A DNA stretch of 64,000 bases from Sphingomonas kaistensis (GCF_036884275.1 NZ_CP145607.1:979001-1043000); one strand, 5' to 3'. Numbered from the stretch's first letter, positions 52,256 through 61,644 are shown. The notes: a model not told the origin generated them from the sequence alone. Made by a program: numbers and translations.

Positions 52256-52659
52256 TCGCTGCTGGTAGCGGCCTCGCGGCGCGCCTGTCGAGCGGGCTGC
52301 CGTTCACTCGCCGCGCGCTGCCACGGCCAGCGTCCATCGATCTCCGCTTCGAGGCTGAAGCTCAAAAAGGTTCGGATGGCGACGATGCCGGCGAGGATGG
52401 CGAGGCTGTTGAGCGTCGGCTCGATCGCCACGGTGTTGATGATGTCGGCGGCAACCAGGAATTCGAGCCCGAGAAGGATGGCGCGGCCGAGGCTGGAGCG
52501 GAAATCGGTGGTCGCCTGGTCGCGGTTCTCCCCTTTCGCCAGGCGGACGAGAAACAGGAACAGGGTGGCGAAGGCACCGAGGACGATGATCGCCACGCCC
52601 GCGATCTCGACCACCCGGGTGGTGATACGAACCAGATCGATCAGCCAGCTTTCGAACAT
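52252..52659 (-). CDS. DUF1622 family membrane protein
   Basis: A 135-residue protein with two or three hydrophobic helices (about 16-40, 62-80 and 85-103) and a basic C-terminus. The pattern [23 protein letters not shown] is characteristic of DUF1622. Function unknown. The ATG at 52659 starts MFESWL. It is inserted between ruvA and ruvB, with a 52-bp gap on one side and a 4-bp overlap on the other, so it is cotranscribed with them. Confidence 0.85.
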   Translation of the reverse strand: MFESWLIDLVRITTRVVEIAGVAIIVLGAFATLFLFLVRLAKGENRDQATTDFRSSLGRAILLGLEFLVAADIINTVAIEPTLNSLAILAGIVAIRTFLSFSLEAEIDGRWPWQRAASERQPARQARREAATSSE

Positions 52660-52711
52660 GCCTCGATACTCCAATGTGTGCGCGCCGCGGGTTCTGCGAG
52701 GAGGCGCGTTG

Positions 52712-53305
52712 CTAGCGGGCGGCTTTCTTGAGGGCGCTTCGGACCAAAGCATCGAGCGACGCGTCGGGCCCCAGTTCTTCGGCCGCCGCGGCGACCGCCT
52801 TGGCCGCTTCGGCCGGCTTGAAGCCGAGGTTGGCAAGCGCCGACAGCGCGTCGTTGGTCGCCGGATTGGCGGCGGCCGGGGTGCCGGGCCCAAGCGCCGG
52901 GGCGAGGCCGAGCTTGCCCTGCAATTCGAGCGCGATGCGCTGGGCGAGCTTGGGGCCGACGCCGCTCGCGCGCGCGATCATCGCCTTGTCGCCGGCCGAC
53001 ACCGCGCGGGCCAGTTCGTCGGGCGAGAGGATGGTGAGGATCGCCAGCGCAACCTTGCCGCCGACGCCCTGCACGCTCGTCAGCTGCCGGAACGCTTCGC
53101 GCTCGGCCGCCGCGCCGAACGCGAACAGGGTCATGCTGTCTTCACGCACCTGAAGCTCGGTCAGCAGGATGACGTCGCCGCCGACTGGCGGCAGCGCCGA
53201 CAGGGTCCGGCCGCTCGCCAGCACGAGATAACCGACCCCGCGCACGTCGATCACGGCGCTGTCGGCGGAAAGTTCGGCAAGGGTGCCGGCAAGGCGGGCG
53301 ATCAT
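52712..53305 (-). CDS. ruvA: Holliday junction recognition protein RuvA
   Basis: A 197-residue protein: an OB-fold N-terminal domain (MIARLAGTL to about 60), two helix-hairpin-helix motifs ([14 protein letters not shown] and [16 protein letters not shown]) and a C-terminal RuvB-contacting domain (about 150-197). It clamps four-way junctions and recruits RuvB. A palindromic repeat of 70 bp separates it from ruvC upstream. Confidence 0.96.
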   Translation of the reverse strand: MIARLAGTLAELSADSAVIDVRGVGYLVLASGRTLSALPPVGGDVILLTELQVREDSMTLFAFGAAAEREAFRQLTSVQGVGGKVALAILTILSPDELARAVSAGDKAMIARASGVGPKLAQRIALELQGKLGLAPALGPGTPAAANPATNDALSALANLGFKPAEAAKAVAAAAEELGPDASLDALVRSALKKAAR

Positions 53306-53316
53306 GGCCTACCTCT

Positions 53317-53386
53317 GTCATTGCGAGCGAAGCGAAGCAATCCAGTTGCGCGGCGATGGATTGCTTCGCCTTCGGCTCGCAATGAC
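53317..53386. repeat. Palindromic intergenic repeat, family B, between ruvC and ruvA
   Basis: A 70-bp inverted repeat. The left arm begins GTCATTGCGAGCGAAG and the right arm ends GGCTCGCAATGAC; inner parts CGAAGCAATCCA and TGGATTGCTTCG also pair. It is distinct in sequence from the family A elements. Similar short palindromes are scattered through many bacterial genomes. As RNA it would form a long hairpin inside the ruvC-ruvA transcript. Confidence 0.85.
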
Positions 53387-53390
53387 GAAG

Positions 53391-53879
53391 TTATCGAATA
53401 CCTTTTCTTCGGCTCGCCAGATGATGGGCGTGGGTGATCGCCACCGCCAGCGCATCCGCCGCATCCTCGCCGGCGATCGTCGTGCCCGGCAGCAACATCG
53501 CGACCATGGCGTGGACCTGATCCTTGGACGCCCCGCCGGTGCCGACCACGGCTTTCTTGACCACCGAAGGGGCGTATTCCCCGACCTCGAGCCCGCCCCG
53601 CGCCGCGCACATCAGCGCCACGCCGCGCGCTTGCGCAAGCTTGAGGGTCGAGGCCGGGTTCTTGTTGACGAACACTTCCTCGGCTGCTGCGGCGGCGGGT
53701 CGATGCTCTGCGACGATGGCCTCCAGCGCGAGGGCAAGCTCGGCCAGTCGCGTAGCGAGCGGCAGGCTTGCCCTGGTCTTGATCTGCCCGTTGGCGACAT
53801 GCGCCAGGCGATTGCCCTCGGCCCGCACGATCCCCCACCCGCAGGACGACAGCGAGGGGTCGAGACCCAGGATGATCAC
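53391..53879 (-). CDS. ruvC: Holliday junction resolvase RuvC
   Basis: A 162-residue RNase H-fold nuclease. The acidic residues lie in [14 protein letters not shown] (Asp7), in EEVFVNKNP (Glu), and in [16 protein letters not shown] (Asp pair). It cuts Holliday junctions located by RuvAB. The GTG at 53879 overlaps the upstream DUF3147 stop as GTGA. Confidence 0.95.
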   Translation of the reverse strand: MIILGLDPSLSSCGWGIVRAEGNRLAHVANGQIKTRASLPLATRLAELALALEAIVAEHRPAAAAAEEVFVNKNPASTLKLAQARGVALMCAARGGLEVGEYAPSVVKKAVVGTGGASKDQVHAMVAMLLPGTTIAGEDAADALAVAITHAHHLASRRKGIR

Positions 53880-54226
53880 AACCGCAGGCCGAAGCGCGGA
53901 CCGATCCCGATCATCAGTAAGTAGAGAACGAAGGTCAGCAGGCATCCGGCGGCGAGCGACAGGTGAAAACCGACCCCGTTTCGCAGCAGGGCCGGGATCA
54001 GCACAAACATCGGCAGGGACGGCAGCACGAACCAGAAGGTCGCTTCGGCATGCGCGGCCATGTTGGCGGTGTCAGGCCGCTCGTTCCACAGCCACAGCAT
54101 CCCCAGCACCGACACCAACGGCAGCGACGCGATCAGCGCGCCGAAGCCGGGGTAACGCTTGGCGACCAGCGAAATGGCCGCGATCAGGACTCCCGACACG
54201 GCCGCCTTGATCGCCAGCCACAGCAT
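53876..54226 (-). CDS. DUF3147 family membrane protein
   Basis: A 116-residue protein with four hydrophobic helices spanning most of its length, ending RFGLRL. The sequence [23 protein letters not shown] and the [17 protein letters not shown] segment fit DUF3147. Function unknown. It lies 1 bp after yebC and overlaps ruvC by 4 bp, so it is part of the repair transcript. Confidence 0.82.
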   Translation of the reverse strand: MLWLAIKAAVSGVLIAAISLVAKRYPGFGALIASLPLVSVLGMLWLWNERPDTANMAAHAEATFWFVLPSLPMFVLIPALLRNGVGFHLSLAAGCLLTFVLYLLMIGIGPRFGLRL

Positions 54227-54227
54227 C

Positions 54228-54971
54228 TCAGCCGAGCTTCGCCAGCTCGTCGTCCGAAATGTCGTAATTGCCCCACACGGTCTGGACGTCGTCGTCGTCT
54301 TCCAGCGCGTCGACCAGCTTCATCAGGCTTGCGACCGCGTCGCCCGACACCTCGGTGGTCAGCGTCGGCTTCCACGCCAGTTTGACCGCGCTCGCTTCGC
54401 CCAGCGCCGCTTCGAGCGCCTTGGCAACATCGTGCATGCCGTCCTGCTGGGTCCAGATCTGGTGGCCGTCCTCGTCGCTCTGGACGTCGTCGGCGCCGGC
54501 CTCAATTGCGGCTTCCATCACCTTGTCTTCATCGCCGGCGCCCGCCGGATATTCGATCAGGCCGAGACGCTCGAACCCGTGGGCCACGCTGCCGCTGGCG
54601 CCGAGATTGCCGCCATTCTTGCTGAACGCGGTGCGGACGTTGGTGGCGGTGCGATTGCGGTTGTCGGTCAGCGCCTCGACGATAATCGCGACGCCGTTGG
54701 GGCCATAGCCCTCGTAGCGGACTTCCTCATAATTCTCCGCGTCGCCCTTGGACGCCTTGTCGATCGCGCGCTGGATATTGTCCTTGGGCATCGACTGCGC
54801 CTTGGCGGCATTGACCGCTGCACGCAGGCGCGGATTCATGTCGGGATCGGGCAGACCCATCTTGGCCGCAACGGTGATTTCGCGGCTCAATTTGGAAAAC
54901 ATGCCCGAGCGCTTTTTGTCCTGCGCGCCCTTGCGGTGCATGATATTTTTGAATTTGGAATGGCCGGCCAT
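54228..54971 (-). CDS. yebC: YebC/PmpR family regulator or translation factor
   Basis: A 247-residue YebC-family protein starting [20 protein letters not shown]. It contains [38 protein letters not shown] and the acidic C-terminal domain (about 130-247). The family was described as transcriptional regulators and more recently linked to relief of ribosome stalling. It stands at the head of the ruvC-ruvA-ruvB run, its usual neighbours. Confidence 0.95.
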   Translation of the reverse strand: MAGHSKFKNIMHRKGAQDKKRSGMFSKLSREITVAAKMGLPDPDMNPRLRAAVNAAKAQSMPKDNIQRAIDKASKGDAENYEEVRYEGYGPNGVAIIVEALTDNRNRTATNVRTAFSKNGGNLGASGSVAHGFERLGLIEYPAGAGDEDKVMEAAIEAGADDVQSDEDGHQIWTQQDGMHDVAKALEAALGEASAVKLAWKPTLTTEVSGDAVASLMKLVDALEDDDDVQTVWGNYDISDDELAKLG

Positions 54972-55004
54972 GGGGGTCCTGTTGAATAGGTGGTTGCCGG
55001 CGCC

Positions 55005-55514
55005 TTAGCCGCGCCGCCCGTCCGGCTCAACGTCCGCCCGGTCGAGCAGCAGGTCGACCTTGCGGTGAAGCTGCGCGATCGCGAGCTCGGCGCGGATGTT
55101 GGTTTCGAAATCGACCGCCGCGTCCTGCCGGTCCTTCTGGCTCTGGCGGTTCTGGCTCATCATGATGATCGGCGCCTGGATCGCCGCGAGGGTCGAAAGC
55201 ATCAGATTGAGGAAGATGAAGGGGTAGGGGTCGAATACCAGCCCCCAATGCTTGAGCACATCGGTGTTGAGCAGCATCCACGCGAGCAGGATCAGCGTGA
55301 AGCTGATGATGAACGCCCAGCTGCCGCCGACCCGCGCGACCTTGTCGGCCAGCCGCTCGCCGGTGGTCGGTGCGCCGAGCCCGGTGTGGACATGGCTATG
55401 CTGACCCGAAGCCAGGCTTTGCAGCACGTCGCGTTCGGCCGGGCTGCATTCCTCGCCGATGCGATCGAGCAGCTCGCTGGCGAGCTCGGCGACCGAGGGA
55501 ACCCGGTCGGCCAT
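55005..55514 (-). CDS. DUF1003 family membrane protein
   Basis: A 169-residue protein with two transmembrane helices (about 72-93 and 102-124) and the DUF1003 signature (ADKVARVGGSWAFII, FDPYPFIFLNLMLSTLAAIQAP, IMMSQNRQSQKDR). The tail is charged and helical. Function unknown. The ATG at 55514 lies 5 bp after the ybjQ stop on the same strand. Confidence 0.88.
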   Translation of the reverse strand: MADRVPSVAELASELLDRIGEECSPAERDVLQSLASGQHSHVHTGLGAPTTGERLADKVARVGGSWAFIISFTLILLAWMLLNTDVLKHWGLVFDPYPFIFLNLMLSTLAAIQAPIIMMSQNRQSQKDRQDAAVDFETNIRAELAIAQLHRKVDLLLDRADVEPDGRRG

Positions 55515-55519
55515 CTCGC

Positions 55520-55837
55520 TTAAAGCTTCACCGCCGTGCCGCAGGCGCATACCATCAGCATCGAGCCCGATTTGCCGATCACTTCATAGTCGAAATCGAC
55601 CGCCAATATCGCGTCGGCGCCGAGGCGGCGCGCGGAGGCTTCCATTTCGGCCATCGCCTGGGCGCGGGCTTCCTGGATCGAGGATTCGTACGCGCCCGAC
55701 CGGCCGCCGAGGAAATCGGTGACCGAGGCGAACACGTCCTTGATGACGTTGGCGCCGACGATGACCTCACCGCCGACCAGCCCGAGATAATCGCGGACCG
55801 GCCGTCCATCGAGCGACGAGGTGGTGGTGATGATCAT
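55520..55837 (-). CDS. YbjQ family (DUF74) protein
   Basis: A 105-residue protein of the YbjQ/heavy-metal-binding-domain family. The start [14 protein letters not shown], the [20 protein letters not shown] segment and [17 protein letters not shown] fit the family, which assembles as pentamers. The proposed metal role is weakly supported. It is cotranscribed with the DUF1003 gene. Confidence 0.9.
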   Translation of the reverse strand: MIITTTSSLDGRPVRDYLGLVGGEVIVGANVIKDVFASVTDFLGGRSGAYESSIQEARAQAMAEMEASARRLGADAILAVDFDYEVIGKSGSMLMVCACGTAVKL

Positions 55838-55868
55838 ACTTCGGTTTCCCCCTGTTTAGAAGCCGACC

Positions 55869-56111
55869 TTAGTGCAGACCCAGCGCATTGCGATAGGTTT
55901 CGAGCAAGGCGTCCGCTTCGTCGCGGGCGTGCTTTTCCATTTTCCGCAGCCGCACGACCTGACGCATCGTCTTGGTGTCGAAGCCGGTCGCCTTGGCCTC
56001 TCCGTAGACATCCTTGATGTCGTCGGCGACGCCCTTCTTTTCTTCTTCCAGACGCTCGATGCGTTCGATCAAAAGCCGCAGCTGATCGGCGGCGACATTA
56101 TCGTCGGCCAT
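55869..56111 (-). CDS. gapR: GapR-like (DUF2312) nucleoid-associated protein
   Basis: An 80-residue helical protein of the DUF2312 family: an acidic N-terminus, coiled-coil-forming [21 protein letters not shown] in pieces, then [19 protein letters not shown] and a short helix. In Caulobacter the homologue GapR binds over-twisted, AT-rich DNA ahead of replication forks. The conserved GFD-K--R-VVRLRK core supports the assignment. ATG at 56111; monocistronic by spacing. Confidence 0.88.
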   Translation of the reverse strand: MADDNVAADQLRLLIERIERLEEEKKGVADDIKDVYGEAKATGFDTKTMRQVVRLRKMEKHARDEADALLETYRNALGLH

Positions 56112-56247
56112 GATTCCCTCTCCCCGGTGAATAGGTATGCGCGGGGGCCCTTAAGGCAGTGATCGAAGCCCGCCAAGCGGTTGAACAAGCTGCGGTCCCC
56201 GCTATGGCGCGATAGCAACAGCACGCAATTCAACAGCAGGAGTACAG

Positions 56248-57708
56248 GTGGCGATGTCGGTTGGACCGCGCGAGCGCAAGGTCAGGATTCTCGCCACCCT
56301 CGGGCCCAGTTCGAGCAGCCGGGAGATGATCGCCAAGCTGATGGCATGCGGGGCCGACGCGTTCCGCATCAACATGAGCCATGGCGACCAGGCCTCCAAG
56401 GCAAAGCTGGTCGAGACCATCCGCGCGCTCGAGGTCGAGCATAAGCGGCCGAGCTGCATCCTGTTCGATCTTCAGGGGCCCAAGCTCCGGGTCGGGCAAT
56501 TCGCCGACGGTTCGGCGCAGCTTGATACCGGCGCCCGCTTCATTCTTGATGCCGACGACACCCCCGGCTCCGCCGAGCGGGTCGAGCTGCCGCACCCGGA
56601 ATTGTTCGAAGCGGTGCGCGAAGGCGACCAGCTGCTGATCGACGACGGCAAGATCCGCCTGCGCGTGGCGGCGGTCACCGCGACCCGGATCGAAACCATC
56701 GTCGAAGTCGGCGGCAAGGTCAGCAACAACAAGGGCGTCAACGTCCCCGACGTGCTGGTGCCGATCCCGGCGCTGACCGAAAAGGATCGCGACGACCTTC
56801 AGTTCGCGCTGGCGCAGGGGGCCGATTACATCGCCCTGAGCTTCGTCCAGCGGCCCGAGGACGTTGAGGAAGCCCGCGCGCTGATCGGCGACAAGGCCGC
56901 GCTTTTGGTCAAGATCGAGAAGCCGGCGGCGATCGAGCGGATCGAGGGCATTCTGGCGCTCGCCGACGCGGTGATGGTCGCGCGCGGCGATCTCGGCGTC
57001 GAGCTTCCGGCCGAAGCGGTGCCGCCGCTCCAAAAGATGATCGTCGCCCGCGCCCGCGAGCTCGGCAAGCCGGTGGTGGTCGCGACCCAGATGCTGGAAA
57101 GCATGATCACCTCGCCGACCCCGACCCGGGCCGAGGTCAGCGACGTCGCCAATGCGATCTACGACGGCGCCGATGCGATCATGCTCTCGGCCGAAAGCGC
57201 CGCCGGGCAGTTCCCGACCGAGGCGGTGCACATGATGGATCGGATCGGCCGCTCGGTCGAAGCCGATCCCAAATATGCCGAGCGCGTTCACTTCACCGCC
57301 ACTCCGGCCGAGCCCAACACCGCCGACGCGCTGGCCGAAAGCGCGGGCAATATCGCCAACACCGTCAAGGTCGCGGCGATGGTCTGCTATACCTCGACCG
57401 GCTCGATCGCCCGCCGCATCGCGCGCGAGCGTGGTCCGGTGCCGCTGCTGGTGATGACCGCCAGCCGTCAGGTCGCGCGGCGCATGGGCCTCGTCTGGGG
57501 GGTCCACGCCGTCCACACCCGCGATGTCGCGAGCTTCGAGGAAATGGTCGGCAAGGCCAAGCGGATGGTCTTGCGCCACAAGCTTGCGGCGGGCGGGCAA
57601 CGCGTCATCATCATGGCCGGCGTGCCGTTCGGCACGGCGGGTTCGACCAACGTGCTGCACGTGGTGCGCGTGGTCGGCGACGAACTCGACGATTACGGAG
57701 TGAGCTGA
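56248..57708 (+). CDS. pyk: Pyruvate kinase
   Basis: A 486-residue glycolytic enzyme that makes pyruvate and ATP from phosphoenolpyruvate. The N-terminal RKVRILATLGPSS, FRINMSHG, the catalytic-lysine segment VKIEKPAAI, ARGDLGVELP and the MLSAESAAGQFP loop are all in place, followed by the allosteric C-terminal domain. The GTG at 56248 has AGGAG at a 5-nt spacer. The end overlaps the convergent nnrD gene by 16 bp. Confidence 0.97.
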   Translation: MAMSVGPRERKVRILATLGPSSSSREMIAKLMACGADAFRINMSHGDQASKAKLVETIRALEVEHKRPSCILFDLQGPKLRVGQFADGSAQLDTGARFILDADDTPGSAERVELPHPELFEAVREGDQLLIDDGKIRLRVAAVTATRIETIVEVGGKVSNNKGVNVPDVLVPIPALTEKDRDDLQFALAQGADYIALSFVQRPEDVEEARALIGDKAALLVKIEKPAAIERIEGILALADAVMVARGDLGVELPAEAVPPLQKMIVARARELGKPVVVATQMLESMITSPTPTRAEVSDVANAIYDGADAIMLSAESAAGQFPTEAVHMMDRIGRSVEADPKYAERVHFTATPAEPNTADALAESAGNIANTVKVAAMVCYTSTGSIARRIARERGPVPLLVMTASRQVARRMGLVWGVHAVHTRDVASFEEMVGKAKRMVLRHKLAAGGQRVIIMAGVPFGTAGSTNVLHVVRVVGDELDDYGVS

Positions 57709-58586
57709 AGCATTCCGCCGTCGCGCAAAATGCCGGGCAGCTCGTCCGGTATCTCGCGCGCAAGGAAGCCCAGGGTACCGATCCGCTCGGCCAGCCGGCG
57801 CCCGGCTTCGCCGTGACACCACACGCCCCACAGCAAAGCGGTGAGCGGATCGGCGCCGCGTGCCAGCAGACCACCGACGATCCCCGCCAGGGTGGCGCCC
57901 GAGCCCGACACCCCAAGCCCCGGCCCGCCGCCTTCATAGCGAAACACCTGTCCATCGGGCGTCACGATGTGACTGCTGACGCCCTTCACCAGCGTGATGG
58001 TGTCGTAGCAGGTGGCGCAGCGGTGACCGGCGGCGGCGGGGTCGGCCTCGACCTCGTCCTCCTCACAGCCCAAGAGGCTCGCCATCTCCCCGGCGTGGGG
58101 CAGGAGGATGGTCGGGCAGCCCGACGCATTGACTTCGTCGCGCCGGGCGGGAAGCGCGTGGAGGAGGGCGGCGTCGAGCACCAGCGGCTTGTCGCGGTGG
58201 ACCAGGGCGGCGGCCAGTTTCTCGGTCGAGCGATTGCCGCGCATGCCGGGCCCGGCGACCACCACGTCGGCAGCGGCGGCCCGATCGGCCAGCGTCTTGA
58301 CGGTCGAGGGCGCGAACCCGCCGTCGCGGCCTTCGGCAAGACCGGTGACCATGGCTTCGGGCATGGAAATGGACAGGCCCGCCGCGGCGCTGTCCACCGT
58401 CACGATCTGCAACCGGCCAGCCCCCGCGCGCATCGCGCCGAGTGCCGTCAGCAGCGCCGCGCCGGCCACCTCGCGGCTTCCGGCGATGATCAGGATCGAG
58501 CCGCGCGCATCCTTGTCGCCCCCGGCGATCGGCGGCAGCGGATGCCGCGTCAACGTGTCGAGGCTAAGTTCGACCGCGGCTTTCAC
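57693..58586 (-). CDS. nnrD: ADP-dependent NAD(P)H-hydrate dehydratase (stand-alone)
   Basis: A 297-residue ribokinase-like repair enzyme. Key features are GSILIIAGSREVAGAA, the DVVVAGPGMRG segment, LLPHAGEMASLL and the terminal GVSGSGATLAGIVGG with the catalytic Asp replaced in the surrounding G-rich loop by the sequence GLGVSGSG (the usual form is GNPGMATGGTGDVL). It dehydrates damaged NAD(P)H hydrates using ADP. The partner epimerase domain (NnrE), often fused, is absent here. The GTG at 58586 overlaps the phosphatase stop as GTGA. Confidence 0.83.
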   Translation of the reverse strand: MKAAVELSLDTLTRHPLPPIAGGDKDARGSILIIAGSREVAGAALLTALGAMRAGAGRLQIVTVDSAAAGLSISMPEAMVTGLAEGRDGGFAPSTVKTLADRAAAADVVVAGPGMRGNRSTEKLAAALVHRDKPLVLDAALLHALPARRDEVNASGCPTILLPHAGEMASLLGCEEDEVEADPAAAGHRCATCYDTITLVKGVSSHIVTPDGQVFRYEGGGPGLGVSGSGATLAGIVGGLLARGADPLTALLWGVWCHGEAGRRLAERIGTLGFLAREIPDELPGILRDGGMLQLTP

Positions 58587-59350
58587 CGGCTTCCCACCAT
58601 CTGGTCGGGCGCCGCGGTGACGGGGGCGCCCTGTTCCTCAAGCGGCGCGGCGTGATTCCACAAGGCTAGCCTCGGTGCGCAATCGAGTTCCTGCACCTCG
58701 AAATCGAACGCGCAGATGCCGCAGTTCAGGATATCCGCCGCCTTGTCGATGGCGAGGATGTCGGCTTCCTCCAGCTCTTCCAGCACATAGCGCATGCACA
58801 GCACCACGACCTGATGGCAGACTATCAGCACCCGCCGGCCATTGTAGTGGAGGTTGATCGAGTTCATCGCCGAGCGCAGGCGCAGAATGACGTCGGCCCA
58901 GCTCTCGCCGCCGGGCGGGCGATGATAGAATTTGCCGAGCCGGGCGCGGTGGGCGGCTTCCTCGGGATAGTTCTGGCGGATGCCGAGCGCGGTGAGGCCG
59001 TCGAACACCCCGAATTCGCGCTCGCGCAGGCGCTCGTCGATGACGGTCCGGGCGCGACCACCGGCGAGGCCGCCCGCTTCGCAGATCGCGCGGGCGGTCT
59101 GGCGTGCGCGGAGGTAGGGCGAGGACAGGATGACTTCGGGCTTCTCGTGCTCGGGCAGCGCGGCGAACCAGCGTCCGGCTGCATCGGCCTGCTGGTGCCC
59201 CAGGTCCGACAGCGGCACATCCACGTCGCGAATGTCGATGCCGATGGTCGCCAGCCCTTCGGCTTCCGACCGATCGCGCGCGACATTGCCCTGGCTCTGG
59301 CCGTGACGGACGAGATAAAGGCGCTGAGGCCAGTGGCTGGTCGGCGGCAA
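58583..59350 (-). CDS. Histidine phosphatase family protein
   Basis: A 255-residue phosphoglycerate-mutase-like phosphatase. The catalytic motif LVRHGQSQGN lies near residue 14, SPYLRARQTA near 87, the acid in REREFGVFDG and the second histidine in IVCHQVVV. The C-terminal 50 residues form an extension of unknown role. A TTG start at 59350 is proposed because GGGAGG lies 6 bp upstream and no ATG or GTG fits; the larger open frame beyond is shadow. Substrate unknown. Coupled to nnrD by a 4-bp overlap. Confidence 0.85.
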   Translation of the reverse strand: MPPTSHWPQRLYLVRHGQSQGNVARDRSEAEGLATIGIDIRDVDVPLSDLGHQQADAAGRWFAALPEHEKPEVILSSPYLRARQTARAICEAGGLAGGRARTVIDERLREREFGVFDGLTALGIRQNYPEEAAHRARLGKFYHRPPGGESWADVILRLRSAMNSINLHYNGRRVLIVCHQVVVLCMRYVLEELEEADILAIDKAADILNCGICAFDFEVQELDCAPRLALWNHAAPLEEQGAPVTAAPDQMVGSR

Positions 59351-59461
59351 GCGGATCCTCCCTCTTCTCCCGCCGTCAAAGCACGAGGGAGCGCGAAGGT
59401 TCAACCGGCGCGGCCCGCCGTCCGTGGCTCGAATCCCGTCCTCATGTGTTGAAGGGTCGTT

Positions 59462-60619
59462 ATGCACGGCCCCGAAACGATTTTTGCCAGCTTCTTCCAG
59501 GGCGGGTTCGAATGCTCGTCGCACCGCCGCCGCGACGGGGTGCGTCTCGACCTGCTGCGCGCCACGGGGCACGACCGGCACGTCGCGAGCGATTATCGCC
59601 AATTGCGCGACCTTGGCCTCCGCACCATCCGCGACGGGGTCCGCTGGCACCTGATCGAGAAGTCCCCCGGCCGCTACGATTGGTCGAGCTGGACCCCCGC
59701 GCTGGAAGCTGGCGCCGACATCGGGATGGAAGTGATTTGGGACCTGTTCCACTACGGCTCCCCCGATCATGTCGACCAGGGCGGGGAAGATTTCCCGCGG
59801 CGCTTCGCCGACTTTGCCTTGGCGGCAGTCGAGCATCATCAGCAGGTGGTTGGCGGACGCCCCATGCTGTGCCTGGTCAACGAGATGAGCTTCATGGCCT
59901 GGGCGGTCGAAGTGAATTACTTTCCCCGCCCGGCCGGGGCTGAACGGAAGGGCTGGTTCAAGGAGCAATTGGCGCGCACCGCCATCGCCGCCGCCGCGGC
60001 CATCCGTGCGGACTATCCCGACGCGCTGCTGGTCTGGGCCGAGCCCCTCGTTCACGTCGCCCCGCGCGATCATCGCCGCAAGTCGATCGAAGCCGCCGAG
60101 CGCGAACGGCAGGGCCAGTTCGAAGCCTATGACTGGCTGACCGGCCGCGCCCGGCCCGAGCTTGGCGGCGATCCGTCCTTCGCCGACCTCATCGGGCTCA
60201 ATTATTACCCGCACAACCAATGGTACCTCGACGGGCCGACCATTCCGATGGGGCACCACGAATATCGTTCGCTCGCCGATATGCTGATCGAAGTGTCCGA
60301 GCGCTATGATAAGCCGTTGTTCCTCGCCGAAACGGGGGCCGAGGGCAGCGGCCGGGCGGCGTGGCTGCACCATGTCTGCGCCGAAGCGCGCGAGGCGATG
60401 GAGCGCGGCGCCGACTTGCAGGGGATCTGCTGGTTCCCGATCACCGCTTATCCCGGGTGGGACAACAGCCGCCATGCCGAGGCGGGGCTGCTCTCCACCG
60501 TGATGGCCGACGGCCGGCGCCAGGTCGACGCGCGCTTGCTGGCCGAACTGCGCGAGCAACAGGAACGATTCGCGGCGTGGGCGACGCGCAAGCCCGAACG
60601 CGTTCTCGAAGCCGTCTAG
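59462..60619 (+). CDS. Clan GH-A glycosidase-like protein (beta-glucosidase-like)
   Basis: A 385-residue protein with the (beta/alpha)8 pattern of clan GH-A. An Asn-Glu pair (LVNEMSFMAW, about residues 139-148) fits the acid/base and the late FLAETGAEG (about 286-294) fits the nucleophile. Other segments (EVIWDLFHYGSPDHVD, IGLNYYPHNQWY) resemble family 1 enzymes but the protein is shorter than typical GH1. No signal peptide is visible, so it is probably cytoplasmic. The substrate is unknown. It converges on the GH43-like gene with a 4-bp overlap. Confidence 0.8.
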   Translation: MHGPETIFASFFQGGFECSSHRRRDGVRLDLLRATGHDRHVASDYRQLRDLGLRTIRDGVRWHLIEKSPGRYDWSSWTPALEAGADIGMEVIWDLFHYGSPDHVDQGGEDFPRRFADFALAAVEHHQQVVGGRPMLCLVNEMSFMAWAVEVNYFPRPAGAERKGWFKEQLARTAIAAAAAIRADYPDALLVWAEPLVHVAPRDHRRKSIEAAERERQGQFEAYDWLTGRARPELGGDPSFADLIGLNYYPHNQWYLDGPTIPMGHHEYRSLADMLIEVSERYDKPLFLAETGAEGSGRAAWLHHVCAEAREAMERGADLQGICWFPITAYPGWDNSRHAEAGLLSTVMADGRRQVDARLLAELREQQERFAAWATRKPERVLEAV

Positions 60620-61644
60620 ACCGCGGGCGCGGTCTCTTCCCCGGTCGACGGCGTGCGCGTCACCGGCCAACCGTCTTCCCACTCGATCCGATCGATCAGC
60701 AGCACCCGCCGGCTGTTGATCTCATCCTCCTGCCGCTGGCGCGGACGTTCGATGTCGACCGCGTGATAGAGCATCCAGTGAATGCCCTCGGAATCGGTGA
60801 CGATGCCATTGTGCCCGGGCGCCAGCCACTTGTCATTGCGGGTCAGCATCAGGCTGTGCTCGACCCCGCGCGCCTGTTCGAGCGTCTCGAACGGCCCGAG
60901 CGGGTTCGTCGCCCGCGCGACCATCACCCCATATTCCGCCTGCGGCCCGCAGCAATTGTCGCCCGAATAGAACAGATAATAAGCACCTTCGTGCGCGCTC
61001 ACCCATGCCGCCTCGACCAGCCGAGGAAAGGCGCCTTCGACCGGATTAGGCCAGACGATGTCGGTCGGCTTCGTGCCTGGCGCGAAGGACAGCAGGTCCT
61101 CGCTCAGTTCCTGCACCTTGATCGGCTGGAAGCCCGAACCCCAGTAGAGATAAGCACGGCCGCTTGCGGGATCGCGCAGGACCATGGGGTCGATCACTTC
61201 GAACCCTTCGCCATTGAGGAACGGCCGGCCGATGTCGATGAAAGGTCCTCCCGGACGATCGGCAATGGCGATGCCCAAGCTGTGGCCCGGCTCGCCGACG
61301 TGCGTGTCGGGCTTGGCCGAATAGAACATCACAAAGCGATTCTGGTCGCGAACCACCGACGGCGCCCAGAAATCCTGGGTGTGCGCCGCCCAGTCGGGTT
61401 TCACCGGAAGCGCATCGCCGAGATGCTCCCAAGCGACGAGGTCGGCCGAGCGCGCGACCTGGATGTTGATCCAGCCATGCTCATCACGGCTTTGCGTCGC
61501 ATAAGCATAATAATAGCCGTCGTCGGCCAGCAGCGCGGCGGGATCGGGGAAATCCCGATCGAGGATCGGGTTGCAATAGGTGCGGGGCGGCGCGTCGTCG
61601 GCCGCCGGATCAATGACGGCGCGGGCGCGCGGCAGGTCGGGCAT
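60616..61644 (-). CDS. Glycoside hydrolase family 43-like protein
   Basis: A 342-residue five-bladed beta-propeller glycosidase. The three acidic positions typical of GH43 can be placed: Asp34 in NPILDRDFPDPA, the modulating Asp in EVIDPMVL (about 151), and Glu in LVEAAWVS (about 213). GH43 enzymes act on arabinose- and xylose-containing glycans. No signal peptide is evident. It pairs with the GH-A-like gene, suggesting use of plant-derived oligosaccharides. ATG at 61644. Confidence 0.87.
   Translation of the reverse strand: MPDLPRARAVIDPAADDAPPRTYCNPILDRDFPDPAALLADDGYYYAYATQSRDEHGWINIQVARSADLVAWEHLGDALPVKPDWAAHTQDFWAPSVVRDQNRFVMFYSAKPDTHVGEPGHSLGIAIADRPGGPFIDIGRPFLNGEGFEVIDPMVLRDPASGRAYLYWGSGFQPIKVQELSEDLLSFAPGTKPTDIVWPNPVEGAFPRLVEAAWVSAHEGAYYLFYSGDNCCGPQAEYGVMVARATNPLGPFETLEQARGVEHSLMLTRNDKWLAPGHNGIVTDSEGIHWMLYHAVDIERPRQRQEDEINSRRVLLIDRIEWEDGWPVTRTPSTGEETAPAV

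Noticed and set aside
51281..53437. 718-codon plus-strand open frame opposite ruvB and ruvA
   Set aside because: It is antisense to unmistakable RuvB and RuvA sequences, and its composition is that of a shadow frame.
59424..59443. tRNA T-arm-like stretch (GGCTCGAATCCCG) between the phosphatase and glycosidase genes
   Set aside because: No acceptor, anticodon or D arm can be built around it; most likely chance similarity or an old remnant.
58583..60682. The histidine phosphatase frame read upstream to 60682 as a 699-residue protein
   Set aside because: The added part is antisense to the glycosidase gene; a TTG with a good ribosome site at 59350 gives a normal phosphatase.
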